Part shown: positions 1 to 7,367 of the stretch, in pieces
Numbering within the stretch: the first letter of the stretch is position 1
Layout of the letters: the number at the start of each line of letters is the position of its first letter
NCBI RefSeq assembly: GCF_001570725.1
Contig: NZ_BCNV01000007.1
Span: forward strand, 124,001 to 188,000
Length of the DNA stretch: 64,000 nucleotides
DNA from: Paenibacillus amylolyticus
GTDB lineage: Bacteria > Bacillota > Bacilli > Paenibacillales > Paenibacillaceae
Direction of reading: 5' to 3'
Translations under genes and position numbers: made by a program
The notes under the pieces: generated by a model
Database searches by the model: none
What the model saw: only the letters and a program-made list of their open reading frames with translations
What the model was told of the DNA's origin: nothing

Positions 1-2160
1 AGGTACGTATGGAAAAACCTTGCCATCTCCCCCGGTGTGATCGGGTCCATCCAGTGCGCTTCGCCTCGCTCCAACATGTACAGCAGTACGATCATCTTGT
101 AGCTTTTTTTTCATGACCGTCTTCTCCACATCACGCAGCCACGCCTCATGCCGGACGTACACCTCTCCCTCTGCCTGAGACAGCAGCTCCGCCCAATAGA
201 GAAATCCAACATAGGAGCCAAATTCGTTCCGGTACACGATACTCTTCGAACGTCCCATCAGATGCAGCTCCAGATACGTCGGAATATGCCCCAGCTCTCG
301 TTTCACATCCAGAAAATCCTGATGTAAATTCTCGCGGCGCGGTAACCGTTTGCGGCTCAGCTCCTGAAGCAGATTCACCACTCGGGTCTCCAGATGAATC
401 CCACAGTTGTCTGGAACTTCCGGCACAGCCGAATCCCGGTCTTTCGTGGTTCCCTCCAACTCCCCGCGCACATCCAGCATGCTCAGCTTCACATCCGCAT
501 TCCGGTAGTTCCCGATCAGGTCGATGATGACACAATGTGATTTGCCTTCCGCCAGCCGTAGGCCGCGCCCTACCTGCTGGGTGAACACGGTGAGTGACTC
601 CGTTGGACGCACAAAGAGAAGCGTGTCTACACGCGGTATATCCGTTCCTTCATTGAACAGATCCACCGTCAACACAACCTCCAGTTCACCCGCATCAAGC
701 TGGCGAATGGCTTCCTCCCGCGACATCTCCGATGTTCGCGAATGCAGACTAAGCACCTTCACTCCCTGACTGCGAAAATACGCAGCCAAATAGTCCGCCT
801 GCAGGATCGATGAGCAAAATCCAATCGTTCTCGTCTGCTTGTGCCGCAGCCAGGCTTCATAAATGGTCTCCACATGCTCCTCTTGCAACTGAACAGCCAT
901 GAGCTGTTCTTCATCATACTTCGTGCCGATCCAACGAATCTGCGAATAATCCGTATCGTCGAATAATCCGTAATATTGAAATGGCGCCAGCCAACCTCGC
1001 CGGATCGCTTCAATAAAATGCATCTGGTAAGCCACATTCCCATCACAGAGCGCATACACATCCTTGCCATCCAGTCGATCCGGAGTTGCCGTAATGCCCA
1101 ACAGAAACCTTGGTTGAAAATGCTCAATCACCGACATATACGTCTTCGCCGCCGCATGATGGAATTCGTCCACCACGATCAGATCAAATGCATCCATCGC
1201 AAAACCATCCCGGTGCTTCTGCATACTCAGCGTAAAGATTGAAGCATACACACAATCTGCCGCCCCATCCTTATACTGCCCGTTATAGATGCCATGACTG
1301 CGCTCCGGCATGATCCGCTGAAAAGACTTCTTCGCCTGGAACAAAATCTCTTCCCGGTGGGCCACAAACAACACCCGCTTGAACCGCTGCGCGAAGAAGC
1401 CCGCCAGATATGTTTTACCAAGCCCGGTCGCCATGACGACCATCGCTTTCTCGTACTGTTCCTCCATCGTGCCATGGAGTGCTTCAAGCGCATCCAACTG
1501 CGCCAAACGCGGCTGGATCGGCACAAGCGAAAGTTCGGCGGCTTCTTCCTCTTTGTCCTCAGGTAGACCTGTGCCAAATTCCGCTTCTTCCATCTCCGTG
1601 ATCCGCTGGATCATCTCCGGGTTCTTCTGGTGATACTTGCGGTACTCTTCCTCATACAGCTCAATTGAATCCGGGTTCACCGGTAAGGTTGTCTCGTGGT
1701 AGAAGCTCTGCATGAATTTATCCAAAGCCGACTGGAACGTATACGGCTCCGCTTCAGCATTCATCGCCAGATTCCATTCATATCCCGTCCTCAGCGCAGT
1801 GAACGAAAAGTTCGATGAACCGACGATCAGCAGTCCTTCTCCGTTGTCATGATCGAACAGATACGCTTTCGGGTGAAAAGAAGTGCCCATACTTCGCCAC
1901 AGCCGCGCTTCAATTCGTGGATCGACCTCACACAATGCCCGCAAGCCCTCCGGCTGCGTGATATACAGATAATCTCCCGCGAGCATCCGCACCTCGGCCC
2001 CACGCTCTGCTGCCCGTTTCAAATGCGGAGCAAGCAGTTTCACACCAGACTGCATAATAAAGGACGTCATAATATAAATCCCGGATGCATGCTGCATCCG
2101 GGCAATCAGTTCGTCTGCCAAGTTATCTGTAATGAGTTTAACGTTAAGCTTCGTCGACAT
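1..2160 (-). CDS. PLD-domain DExH-box helicase, 3' end off the window, frameshifted
   Basis: A superfamily 2 helicase, probably for nucleic-acid repair or defence. The frame opens at 2160 (ATG) and stays open to the window edge. A phospholipase D-like domain comes first: HPKAYLFD near residue 94, followed by GSSNFS. The helicase core follows: Walker A MATGLGKT near residue 243, the DExH box VVDEFHH, and motif VI QQVGRGLR. The first 17 bases overlap the MazG-like gene, so the two are probably cotranslated. An eight-T run at 104-111 (eight A on the coding strand) breaks the frame. Beyond it the expected family sequence (YKMIVLLYMLERG, then PITPGEMARFFHTY) continues in the +1 frame, and seven A would restore it. 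This may be a sequencing error, slippage or a real mutation. Family assignment is firm; substrate is unknown. Confidence 0.85.
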   Translation of the reverse strand, partial: MSTKLNVKLITDNLADELIARMQHASGIYIMTSFIMQSGVKLLAPHLKRAAERGAEVRMLAGDYLYITQPEGLRALCEVDPRIEARLWRSMGTSFHPKAYLFDHDNGEGLLIVGSSNFSFTALRTGYEWNLAMNAEAEPYTFQSALDKFMQSFYHETTLPVNPDSIELYEEEYRKYHQKNPEMIQRITEMEEAEFGTGLPEDKEEEAAELSLVPIQPRLAQLDALEALHGTMEEQYEKAMVVMATGLGKTYLAGFFAQRFKRVLFVAHREEILFQAKKSFQRIMPERSHGIYNGQYKDGAADCVYASIFTLSMQKHRDGFAMDAFDLIVVDEFHHAAAKTYMSVIEHFQPRFLLGITATPDRLDGKDVYALCDGNVAYQMHFIEAIRRGWLAPFQYYGLFDDTDYSQIRWIGTKYDEEQLMAVQLQEEHVETIYEAWLRHKQTRTIGFCSSILQADYLAAYFRSQGVKVLSLHSRTSEMSREEAIRQLDAGELEVVLTVDLFNEGTDIPRVDTLLFVRPTESLTVFTQQVGRGLRLAEGKSHCVIIDLIGNYRNADVKLSMLDVRGELEGTTKDRDSAVPEVPDNCGIHLETRVVNLLQELSRKRLPRRENLHQDFLDVKRELGHIPTYLELHLMGRSKSIVYRNEFGSYVGFLYWAELLSQAEGEVYVRHEAWLRDVEKTVMKKKLQDDRTAVHVGARRSALDGPDHTGGDGKVFPYVP

Positions 2161-2470
2161 CGATCAGATACACCCGTTCCTGAAATCCACCGCGCGCCTC
2201 GGCTTTGTCTGCTCGAAGCTTATCCAGCTGCGCCACATTCGCTCCATGCACCTCCGCCAGCGCCCGGATGACCTCCAGCATGTCGGCTAGTTCTTCTAGC
2301 GCTTCCTGATCGCTTCCTGCACTCATGTATTCTTCAGACTCTTCTTGCAGCTTTGTTCTTAGTTCTTGCTTATATTCCTCCGGGTCCAGAATACGTGTAC
2401 GGCATTCCTTGCCACTGGACGTGATAATATGTGGAATCTTGTCGCGTACCAATTTGTTGTATGTAGGCAT
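2144..2470 (-). CDS. MazG-like / phosphoribosyl-ATP pyrophosphohydrolase-like protein
   Basis: A 108-residue all-alpha nucleotide pyrophosphohydrolase-type protein. It opens with MPTYNKLVRDKIP, a hallmark of the small MazG/HisE-like family, and carries the metal-binding pattern EESEEY followed by EELADMLEV. The start at 2470 is chosen over earlier in-frame codons because AGAAAGGAT lies about 11 bases upstream and the family starts here. Members hydrolyse nucleoside triphosphates to monophosphates, or are of unknown substrate. The histidine role is unlikely because no his genes are nearby. Its 3' end overlaps the helicase start. Confidence 0.8.
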   Translation of the reverse strand: MPTYNKLVRDKIPHIITSSGKECRTRILDPEEYKQELRTKLQEESEEYMSAGSDQEALEELADMLEVIRALAEVHGANVAQLDKLRADKAEARGGFQERVYLIDVDEA

Positions 2471-2569
2471 GTGGTATAACATCCTTTCTGCTGTGAGAGC
2501 CTTCAAGTCTCGCGCCAGGATCTCCCTTTTTGCCATTATACCATTTGCTATGGGGAGGGATGGGTTGAT

Positions 2570-2842
2570 TTAATAGAAAATAATCAACAAACACACCAAT
2601 GGGCACAACGTCAACGATGCCGCTGTCAAACTGATCTGTCCCGCGACTCGTCCTCCGGTAAACTCTTGCCGTGAAAAGAACATCCATATTGAGAGGTACG
2701 TAGTACATAGTGGGAATGAAATTATCCCGCTAAACGTACTCGGTTCCATATACCCATGCATCATACTTTTGCCGATTAGGATTAAAGTAACCAATTCCAA
2801 TATAGATAATATAAAAAACACGATAGCAATTACTCTTTTCAA
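2570..2842 (-). CDS. small hypothetical membrane protein
   Basis: A predicted protein of about 90 residues with three hydrophobic stretches: an N-terminal segment (VIAIVFFILSILELVTLILIG), a central one (IISFPLCTTYLSIWMFF), and a C-terminal one (LTLCPLVCLLIIFY). It is therefore probably an integral membrane protein. A TTG start at 2842 fits the AGGT motif seven bases upstream better than the GTG at 2851, which overlaps that motif. No family recognised. It sits between the MazG-like gene and a helicase remnant, all on the minus strand. Confidence 0.5.
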   Translation of the reverse strand: MKRVIAIVFFILSILELVTLILIGKSMMHGYMEPSTFSGIISFPLCTTYLSIWMFFSRQEFTGGRVAGQISLTAASLTLCPLVCLLIIFY

Positions 2843-2955
2843 AATGTACACCTACTTTCCAGATGCAAAGCAAAGAGCATCCTATGTAATCTCTGCATCA
2901 TATCCTTTATTTGGATGATGTCATCTTGTAAGCGTAACACAGATAAATCAAACAT

Positions 2956-3078
2956 TTAACCTAAATGATCAATTGCATCCAGCTTCTCGGTCCCAATGTT
3001 ATACACATCCGGGTCCAGCGCCGAAATCTCTTGTCTGGTGATTGTGTTGATAAGCTGTTCATATATGCCTTGTTTCAT
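2956..3078 (-). pseudogene. 40-codon remnant resembling a DUF3427-type helicase N-terminus
   Basis: A short frame beginning MKQGIYEQLINTITRQEIS with a good GAGGT ribosome site eight bases upstream. It continues through SALDPDVYNIGTEKLDA and stops after 40 codons. The pattern GIYEQLI...LD...KLDA resembles, from memory, the opening of long PLD/DEAD helicases of the DUF3427 group. In those the next segment would be a helical stretch and the PLD domain. Here the frame ends, so it looks like a leftover of a deleted or internally recombined helicase gene. The neighbouring intact helicase starts directly with its PLD domain. A small functional protein cannot be excluded. Confidence 0.45.
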
Positions 3079-3251
3079 GAATGTACCTCGTGTGGGTGTA
3101 GGATGTTTGTAGATAACGTATTGTAAATCTCTATATATCCCTATTTACTACCGCGATAGTATAGAATCCTTCCTTATTCAATTTTCTAGATAAATTCCGA
3201 TAAATATAACAGATCGTATTTTAATTATACATAATTAGGAGTGTGAGTAGT

Positions 3252-4124
3252 TTGTGGTATGGTGTAGGTTGTTTGGGTATGATCATTTTTGGATCAATTA
3301 GTTTACTAGGTATTTCCAATGATAGTAAATTTGTTTTTTGGTTTGGAGTAGTGGGGTTCGCCATATTCAACTTCGGGGCTCTTATTCTTGGTGAAGTTAG
3401 GAAGAGGAGATTTGCTGAAGATATGGATGGAGTAATGGATATGACTCTTAATCGTACAAGTCAATTCGCTGCTAGTCAGGAGTTCCGTTCCGTAGATTTA
3501 GAGAGTATGATTGCAATTGACGAAATGAAGCAGCAAGTATGTTTTATGTATAACACACATGATAACCAAGGGGTTGAACTCTCTCGTACTCTCTCCAAGT
3601 TTAATTATGAAACGAAAATATTTCACTATGAAGATATACTCCAGTCCGAGATTATTATTGATGGAGTAACTCACACCAAAACCTCAAGATCTAGCCAAGT
3701 CGGTGGTGCCATGATTGGGAGCCTAGTTGGCGGAAACGTTGGTGCGATCATCGGTGGTCTCAGTGCACTTCAAACTTCTCAAACCCATGTTAGATCAATA
3801 CAATTACAGGTTGTTGTTAATGATCCTCAAAGATCATTTTATAGGATTAACTTTGCTTTGTTCGAACAACCTGTCGCTAAGAATTCTTCTTCATTTATAA
3901 TAGCAAACGACAAAGCTACTCATTGGCATAACCTTCTTAGTTACCTCATTAAAACAGTGGATCAAGAAGAACAAACTACACTTATTGAATCTAGAAAAGA
4001 AGAAGAAAAAATATTTGCTCACTCTTCTGTAGCAGATGAATTATTAAAACTATCGGATCTACTTGAAAAGAAGCTCATTAGTATAGAAGAATACAACCAT
4101 TTAAAGAATAAACTATTAAATTAG
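3252..4124 (+). CDS. SHOCT-domain membrane protein with glycine-zipper segment
   Basis: A 290-residue protein of unknown function. Two N-terminal hydrophobic segments (GCLGMIIFGSISLLG and FVFWFGVVGFAIFNFGALIL) anchor it in the membrane. A glycine-rich stretch with GGAMIGSLVGGNVGAIIGG follows mid-protein, as in glycine-zipper proteins. The C-terminus (VADELLKLSDLLEKKLIS, then IEEYNHLKNKLL) matches the SHOCT short C-terminal domain. A TTG start at 3252 lies ten bases after AGGAG (3237-3241). The GTG at 3243 is too close to that site. It stands alone on the plus strand, ending before a hairpin at 4152. Function unknown. Confidence 0.7.
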   Translation: MWYGVGCLGMIIFGSISLLGISNDSKFVFWFGVVGFAIFNFGALILGEVRKRRFAEDMDGVMDMTLNRTSQFAASQEFRSVDLESMIAIDEMKQQVCFMYNTHDNQGVELSRTLSKFNYETKIFHYEDILQSEIIIDGVTHTKTSRSSQVGGAMIGSLVGGNVGAIIGGLSALQTSQTHVRSIQLQVVVNDPQRSFYRINFALFEQPVAKNSSSFIIANDKATHWHNLLSYLIKTVDQEEQTTLIESRKEEEKIFAHSSVADELLKLSDLLEKKLISIEEYNHLKNKLLN

Positions 4125-4151
4125 ATTAAAAATCAGTATGTGAATAAAAAC

Positions 4152-4197
4152 ATGGAGTACTTTCTATTGCCTCTGAATGGCAGAAGTACTCCACTTT
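4152..4197. terminator. hairpin between convergent genes
   Basis: GGAGTACTT pairs with AAGTACTCC around a loop containing a smaller stem, followed by CTTTTGG on the plus strand. It lies between the convergent SHOCT gene and the 4238-4762 gene and probably terminates the former. Confidence 0.65.
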
Positions 4198-4237
4198 TGG
4201 TGCAAAGCATATCTTGATCAAAAGTCACTCTTACTCT

Positions 4238-4762
4238 TCATTCGTACCTTGGATTCAAAGCATCTCTCCAAACTTCATCATCCACGAAATCAACCTTTTT
4301 TTCACTAAAATAAGCTCGAGTCTCTTGCTCCAGATCATTCAAGATTTGGGGCCAATCCTTCTCGTTAATTTCCTGGGATTCAAAGTCCCCAACAATATTC
4401 AGCCATCGATGATTTAACTGCTGATACTCCTCAATCCGGGCTCTAAGTTCATTTGTTACAGGATAACTGGTTATGTCCAGTCTCTCGAACGTCATTCGCA
4501 TACGGTGAAGCGTAGGTGGCATTACATCATCTAGACCTAGATCGTTCGTGAATAAAGCTGCGGGTTTTACCAGCCAATTGGCTTCTTCACTGAAAGTTAG
4601 ATTCGTCAAGTTATACTTATTTATAATCTGCGTCATATCTTTAAAGTTGTAATAGAGCTGGCTGGCTTGTTCTCCATCCTCAACCATCTCGTTTGTTATT
4701 TTGTCATTCTTAAGTATTTGGTCAAATAAAATATCATTATTTATAATCGCACTTTTCATCAT
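4238..4762 (-). CDS. hypothetical protein, possible second immunity-type gene
   Basis: About 174 residues, mostly helical and acidic, with no signal peptide or membrane segment and no recognised family. An ATG at 4762 (or its neighbour at 4759) is preceded by AGGAG at 4774-4778. The longer frame to 4837 would run through a hairpin (4797-4825) and lacks a good ribosome site. It is the last gene of a minus-strand group headed by a WXG100-type toxin. Cytoplasmic acidic proteins downstream of such toxins are often immunity proteins, but nothing in this sequence proves it. Confidence 0.6.
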   Translation of the reverse strand: MMKSAIINNDILFDQILKNDKITNEMVEDGEQASQLYYNFKDMTQIINKYNLTNLTFSEEANWLVKPAALFTNDLGLDDVMPPTLHRMRMTFERLDITSYPVTNELRARIEEYQQLNHRWLNIVGDFESQEINEKDWPQILNDLEQETRAYFSEKKVDFVDDEVWRDALNPRYE

Positions 4763-4796
4763 GGCGAGCTGTTCTCCTAGAATTTTATAGTAAGAA

Positions 4797-4825
4797 GCAC
4801 CTCTACGTTTGTATGGTAGAAGTGC
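4797..4825 (-). terminator. hairpin after the putative immunity gene
   Basis: GCACTTCTAC and GTAGAGGTGC (minus strand) pair around a nine-base loop, followed by TTCTTACTATAAAATTC. It is a weak terminator between the 4852-5340 gene and the last gene. The TATAAA just after it could be the -10 box for a separate promoter. Confidence 0.5.
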
Positions 4826-4851
4826 GCCTTTATGCATTATTTATCTGTAAT

Positions 4852-5340
4852 TCAGTTGTGAGGTTTCGTAAAAACCGAATACTCGATATTCTCAAGGAGT
4901 TCTCCGTAATGCGTTTGGAGTAACTCAAGGTATGTTCCGTTGAACGTATACTTTCCGTTTCTAAAGAAAAATATCTCTTCTCCAGAAGTGTGATAGAATA
5001 CGCCATCTACTTTGAGTGACTCTAATATAGCGAAAGAAATTTCATACATTGTTTTATACCATAATTCATATTCCTGGTTATTCTCCAATTCATAAGAAAT
5101 CGTTTGTTGATAAATAAAATCCTCTTCTTGAAACATCGTTTCATAAGATGCTGCTGGATGACCAGGCGGAAAATTATTATCATAAGCAGTTATTTTCAAA
5201 CCACCGCTTAGATCAAACTCATGAATGAACAATGCATTCTGTTGTCGGTTCATATAATTCACTTCAAAATTCTTACTTTCAATTAATCTTTTCAACCATA
5301 ACGCATCTTGTTTTCCATTCAACTTCAGTGCATATTCCAT
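4852..5340 (-). CDS. putative immunity protein, SitI3-like
   Basis: A 162-residue cytoplasmic protein placed 20 bases after the toxin stop, with GAGGAG 11 bases before its ATG; the tight spacing implies cotranscription. The N-terminus MEYALKLNGKQDALWLKRLI and the C-terminal VDGVFYHTSGEEIFFFRNGKY (G..F...SGE.I...R.G) recall SitI3-type immunity proteins. That resemblance is from memory and is weak. Position directly downstream of a polymorphic toxin is the main argument that it neutralises the toxin. Confidence 0.6.
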   Translation of the reverse strand: MEYALKLNGKQDALWLKRLIESKNFEVNYMNRQQNALFIHEFDLSGGLKITAYDNNFPPGHPAASYETMFQEEDFIYQQTISYELENNQEYELWYKTMYEISFAILESLKVDGVFYHTSGEEIFFFRNGKYTFNGTYLELLQTHYGELLENIEYSVFTKPHN

Positions 5341-5360
5341 AGACTTGTGTCTCCTCTACT

Positions 5361-6521
5361 TTAAGGGAATACCGATATGATCTTACCGTCCTTTTTGATT
5401 GCGATAACTTCTTCTAAACCTTGGATTTCCCATTCTTTAAATTGCTTAAGCAACGCAGAATCATCTCCAGACCACTTTGTTAAATTAATCACCACATTCT
5501 TGGTCTGTTGTTTAATCACTACCTTTTCCTGGACCTCACTCCAAATACCTCTAATACCTTTATTTTCAGTTGGTGCATAACAGTCAAATATACGCCCTTC
5601 AATTCTAAAATCGGGATCTCTTTTTGAATCAATTCCATCACTATCTAGAACTTTAGGGTTCTGTTCAATCCGATATCCACTTCTCGCCAATTGATCAGCA
5701 GCATCATTTTCTAATTCTAAAGACTGTTTAGTCGCCTTATCCGCATTATTCGGAATTTTTGTTCTCGCTCCACTTGGTAAGGCTTCTGGATTAGGCGTTC
5801 CACTAGGTTTTATTAGATCTCTGGGACTGCCAATTCCCTTTCCAGGCTCCTTTTTATCTCCCACAGATCCACCCGACCCAATGTCGTCCTTCGAACGAAA
5901 AGCTTTGCCAAACAAAACATACGCCAGGGCCTGTCCTGTCATCGCTCCACCGTAATACCCTGCACCACTCTCATCGATCTGTTTCTTCTGCTCTTCTACA
6001 AATTGCTCTATATCAGACCTCGCTGTTCCAGTACCCCAAGCAGTATCCCATGCAAACTGAATACCTCGCCCAACGTCCACAACTTTGCCCACGGTCATTG
6101 CATATGCCACACTACTTAATGTACTGAACGGGTTAGAGAAGAAAGCTTCTGCCGTCTGGCCCATTCCCGTTATTGTTTCTCCAATGGATTTATCAAGCAG
6201 CCCTACAGCGAAATTTCGCTTTAGTTCTTCTGGAATGTACAGCGCGACCTCACCTGAGCCGTCCGTTGTTCTGAAGTTCCTCGCGATAAACGTAAACTCA
6301 TTCTGGATTTTGTCCAACAGCCCGAGTGTAGTCGGGAACACTTCTTTCACCTGCATAAAATCCCAGAAGAAACGCTCTCCTGTCACACCAGACCAATCGG
6401 ATTGCAACAAATAAATCGATTTCTCCAGTTCTCTAACTATTCGATCGAGTTCCAACTTCTTCTGCTGAACCAATCGAGCTTTTTCGTCCAACACATCGGG
6501 ATGTACCTGAATACGTTGCAT
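5361..6521 (-). CDS. WXG100-type polymorphic toxin with CdiA-like C-terminal nuclease domain
   Basis: A 386-residue secreted-effector candidate. The N-terminal ~95 residues form a WXG100-like helical hairpin (MQRIQVHPDVLDEKARLVQ..., with DWSGVTGERFFWDF as the turn), the signal for type VII secretion. A middle segment with alternating hydrophobic and Gly/Ala stretches and a Pro/Gly-rich linker (PGKGIGSPRDLIKPSGTPNP) leads to the toxin tip. From ELENDAADQLARSGYRIEQNP onward (including DPDFRIEGRIFDCYAP, KGIRGIWSEVQEKVV and a terminal INLTKW) it resembles the tRNA-nuclease tip of certain CdiA proteins, a PD-(D/E)XK-like fold. The start at 6521 fits WXG100 family starts. An in-frame ATG at 6608 would add 29 residues. 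Two small genes downstream are candidate antidotes. Confidence 0.78.
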   Translation of the reverse strand: MQRIQVHPDVLDEKARLVQQKKLELDRIVRELEKSIYLLQSDWSGVTGERFFWDFMQVKEVFPTTLGLLDKIQNEFTFIARNFRTTDGSGEVALYIPEELKRNFAVGLLDKSIGETITGMGQTAEAFFSNPFSTLSSVAYAMTVGKVVDVGRGIQFAWDTAWGTGTARSDIEQFVEEQKKQIDESGAGYYGGAMTGQALAYVLFGKAFRSKDDIGSGGSVGDKKEPGKGIGSPRDLIKPSGTPNPEALPSGARTKIPNNADKATKQSLELENDAADQLARSGYRIEQNPKVLDSDGIDSKRDPDFRIEGRIFDCYAPTENKGIRGIWSEVQEKVVIKQQTKNVVINLTKWSGDDSALLKQFKEWEIQGLEEVIAIKKDGKIISVFP

Positions 6522-6800
6522 ACCATCTTCACCGCCAACCTGACCATAGTAGTTATACCTAAATTTTAACAAGTGAAGAGTTTGATTGGAATCAAACGGA
6601 GGATTCATTTTCTCGTTAAAGATTCAGTAGTCAGGGAACATTCATTAGCCAAATATTTTGCATATTCGTGCATGTTTTTCGTCTACCTTCTTCTCATACG
6701 TTGTCGATCTAACTGAGCTCTAAGGTATAATAAATGACATACTTTTATATACACCCTCATTCTACAGGAACAATTGATCCAATTCGAAGGAGGCTTATCC

Positions 6801-7187
6801 ATGCAAATAGAACGACTTGATCATCTCGTGTTAACCGTAGAGAATCTGGAAGCAACCCTTTCATTTTATACCAACATATTAGGTATGAAGGTAGTCGAAT
6901 TCGGCCAAGGCCGAAAAGCATTACAGTTTAGACAGCAGAAAATCAATTTGCATGAACGCGGAAAAGAGTTTGAACCGAAAGCTCATACCCCTACGCCGGG
7001 TTCGGCAGATCTTTGTTTTCTGGTCAGCACACCTCTAGAAGAAGTGATTCTCCATCTCTCACAACATCATACGAAAATCGAAGAAGGTCCAGTGGAACGT
7101 ACCGGTGCGCTGGGTCCCATTCGTTCGGTGTATATACGTGATCCTGACGGAAACCTGATTGAGCTGTCCAATGCTTTGTACAGTTAA
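6801..7187 (+). CDS. VOC family (glyoxalase/dioxygenase-fold) protein
   Basis: A 128-residue single-module vicinal oxygen chelate protein. The N-terminal IERLDHLVLTVENLEATLSFY contains the metal-binding His. The C-terminal end has VYIRDPDGNLIELSN with the metal-binding Glu. The family includes glyoxalases, fosfomycin-type thiol transferases and ring-cleavage dioxygenases; the substrate here is unknown. The ATG at 6801 is chosen for the strong AAGGAGG eight bases upstream. Monocistronic, ending at a strong terminator shared with the convergent GH2 gene. Confidence 0.88.
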   Translation: MQIERLDHLVLTVENLEATLSFYTNILGMKVVEFGQGRKALQFRQQKINLHERGKEFEPKAHTPTPGSADLCFLVSTPLEEVILHLSQHHTKIEEGPVERTGALGPIRSVYIRDPDGNLIELSNALYS

Positions 7188-7216
7188 TCCCATGATTTTT
7201 CACCTTTATATGGTCG

Positions 7217-7253
7217 CAAAAAAACCTGCAAAGTCTCGGCTTCGCAGGTTTTT
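7217..7253. terminator. bidirectional rho-independent terminator
   Basis: AAAAACCTGC and GCAGGTTTTT form a stem with A and T tracts on both sides. It sits between the convergent VOC gene and the GH2 glycosidase. Confidence 0.85.
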
Positions 7254-7367
7254 GTGTCTTCATAAACTACCAGATGATTAATTAATACATCGAATCTGTA
7301 GCTACTCCACTAACACCTTGAGGATGAAAAGGACCCGTGCATCCCTCTCGCCATTAGTGAAGCTTCA

